A DNA stretch of 6,979 bases from Patescibacteria group bacterium (lineage in GTDB: Bacteria > Patescibacteriota > Minisyncoccia > Phycocordibacterales > UBA5272): assembly GCA_030837425.1 (NCBI GenBank), contig JAUPLJ010000031.1:1-6979 (forward strand), given 5' to 3'. A model generated the notes under the pieces. That model saw only the letters and a list, made by a program, of their open reading frames with translations, was not told where the DNA came from and searched no databases. Every line of letters starts with the position of its first letter. Position 1 is the first letter of the stretch. The translations under genes were made by a program, and so were the position numbers. Below are positions 5,903 through 6,979 of this stretch, piece after piece.

Positions 5903-6979
5903 TTAAAATAAATCGTCCCCTGTAATACTCTGACTTCTTTTATTATAATTAATAGATTTCTTTTGGAAAAAATCTACATGTTTTGTAACTATCACCTCTT
6001 CATCAAACCAATTTGTCTCTTCTAATAATTTATTATCTATCGAGAAAATTCTTGGTAGGCCTATGCTGTCGAGAGAATTGTTTAATCTATTTTTAATAAA
6101 TTCGAGAACTGTATTTTTTGTTAGAAAATCTAATTCCCCTTCCTCAAGAATCCATTCAACTACTTTCTTTTCCGCTTCATAGGCTTCTTGGCAGGCTTTT
6201 ATAATGGTATTGTTAAATTCTTCATCAAACCATTCTGGATGCTCGTCTTTAATAATATTTATAAGATCAATCCCGAAGAGTCCATGAATTTGTTCTTCTT
6301 TTGAGGTCGCTTCTATGGCGTTTGATATTCCAGCAAAAAGAGATTTTTTCTTGTTAAATGACATCATTATCAAAAATTGAGAAAATAAAGACACATGCTC
6401 TATAAACAAAGAAAATAAAAGCACAGACAAGACATATTCTCTATTATCTTCACTTCTTGCATTAGCAATACTTTTGTCTAAGTATTTTACTCTATCCATC
6501 AAAGCTGGTATATCTTTTATTTTTGTAAATTCTTCATTTAGACCAAGTAATTCAAGAAGATGAGAATATGCATCAGTATGACGAACTTCGCTCTCTGCAA
6601 ATGTTGCTCCAACTGCACCAATTTCTGGCTTTGGCATTTTTTTATAGATATCTCCCCAAAAAGTTTTTACTGCTACTTCTATTTGTGCAATAGCAAGCAT
6701 AGAGTTTTTAATAGCTCCTCTTTCTGTAGCGCTGATATTAATTTTAAAATCTTGAATATCTTTTACAAAATTAAATTCTGTGTGCACCCAATAAGAATGT
6801 CTAATGGCACTCACATATTCATAAAGCTCTGGGTATTCGTATGGTTTTAGATTTACTCTTTTTGAAAAAATATCTCTTCTGCGTAGCTTTGCTCTTTCTT
6901 CACGATAAATAATATAAGACTTTGCTACGGAGTGATACTCAGAGGACATTAAAGATTCTTCTACTACATCTTGTATATC
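5903..6979 (-). CDS. nrdB: Ribonucleotide reductase class I, beta (radical) subunit with N-terminal ATP-cone; 5' end outside window
   Basis: The beta subunit holds the dimetal centre that generates the radical used by NrdA. The frame is open through the window edge, so the Met at 6949 is probably internal. The ten residues before it (DIQDVVEESL) plus residues 1-23 after it (with SVAKSYIIYREERAKLR) match the C-terminal end of an ATP-cone. Numbering from Met 6949, metal ligands are Glu91, Glu121, His124 (EVRHTDAY), Glu184 (FIEH), Glu219 and His222 (EEQIH). Tyr128 sits at the tyrosyl-radical position. Trp54, 74 residues before Tyr128 as in E. coli W48/Y122, and Tyr335 near the C-terminus complete the radical path. 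The DDLF tail is typical for docking to NrdA. The first ligand is Glu where E. coli has Asp, as in chlamydial class Ic, yet the radical Tyr is kept. nrdB precedes nrdA here, the reverse of E. coli. Confidence 0.93.
   Translation of the reverse strand, partial: DIQDVVEESLMSSEYHSVAKSYIIYREERAKLRRRDIFSKRVNLKPYEYPELYEYVSAIRHSYWVHTEFNFVKDIQDFKINISATERGAIKNSMLAIAQIEVAVKTFWGDIYKKMPKPEIGAVGATFAESEVRHTDAYSHLLELLGLNEEFTKIKDIPALMDRVKYLDKSIANARSEDNREYVLSVLLFSLFIEHVSLFSQFLIMMSFNKKKSLFAGISNAIEATSKEEQIHGLFGIDLINIIKDEHPEWFDEEFNNTIIKACQEAYEAEKKVVEWILEEGELDFLTKNTVLEFIKNRLNNSLDSIGLPRIFSIDNKLLEETNWFDEEVIVTKHVDFFQKKSINYNKRSQSITGDDLF

Noticed and set aside
5895..5912. Perfect inverted repeat TTTATTTT / AAAATAAA at the nrdB stop codon
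   Set aside because: The arms contain only A-T pairs and are separated by 2 bases, so an RNA hairpin would be too weak for a terminator; it fits chance in AT-rich DNA, and nrdA follows in the same operon.
1..6979. Alternative genetic code (UGA as glycine, as in some CPR lineages)
   Set aside because: All seven genes end at TAA where their families end, no in-frame TGA interrupts any conserved region, and glycines in the motifs are read from ordinary GGN codons.
1..6979. CRISPR array, tRNA/rRNA genes, insertion sequence or phage genes
   Set aside because: No spaced direct repeats, no cloverleaf-like or rRNA-like segments, and no transposase or integrase reading frames were seen; nearly all bases are accounted for by the seven genes.

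Overview
The window is AT-rich (roughly 30% GC by eye) and holds seven protein genes packed tightly, mostly in two converging blocks. All seven stop codons are TAA, gaps inside each block are 4 to 57 bases, and no start codon has a clear Shine-Dalgarno sequence. The gene content (an RNase J with a PVHGYHYML-type motif, an MFS protein beside it, a Ddl-like ATP-grasp protein starting VAVLRGG) and the compact style suggest an uncultured bacterium of the Candidate Phyla Radiation (Patescibacteria). This placement is inference from style and resemblance, not from a marker gene.

Plus strand, 2-2612: the 3' end of an RNase J gene (cut by the left edge), a 12-helix MFS transporter with a long charged tail, and an RsuA/RluB/RluF-type pseudouridine synthase. 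They are 12 and 4 bases apart and look like one transcription unit. It ends at a hairpin (2613-2641) that also serves as terminator for the opposite block.

Minus strand, 6979-2664, read right to left: nrdB (class I ribonucleotide reductase beta subunit, cut by the right edge), nrdA (alpha subunit), a small split-barrel flavin-binding (PPOX) protein 8 bases after nrdA, and a D-Ala-D-Ala-ligase-like ATP-grasp protein. The reductase pair carries every residue expected for catalysis and long-range radical transfer.

The main point of interest is the reductase. The nrdB frame stays open past its first in-window Met to the window edge, and the residues read there look like the C-terminal end of an ATP-cone regulatory domain. 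nrdA has no ATP-cone. The on/off allosteric switch therefore appears to sit on the radical-generating subunit. A second point is that the ATP-grasp protein has Met, His and His at three positions that are normally Arg, Asn and Gly in D-Ala-D-Ala ligase, so its activity may differ from Ddl.
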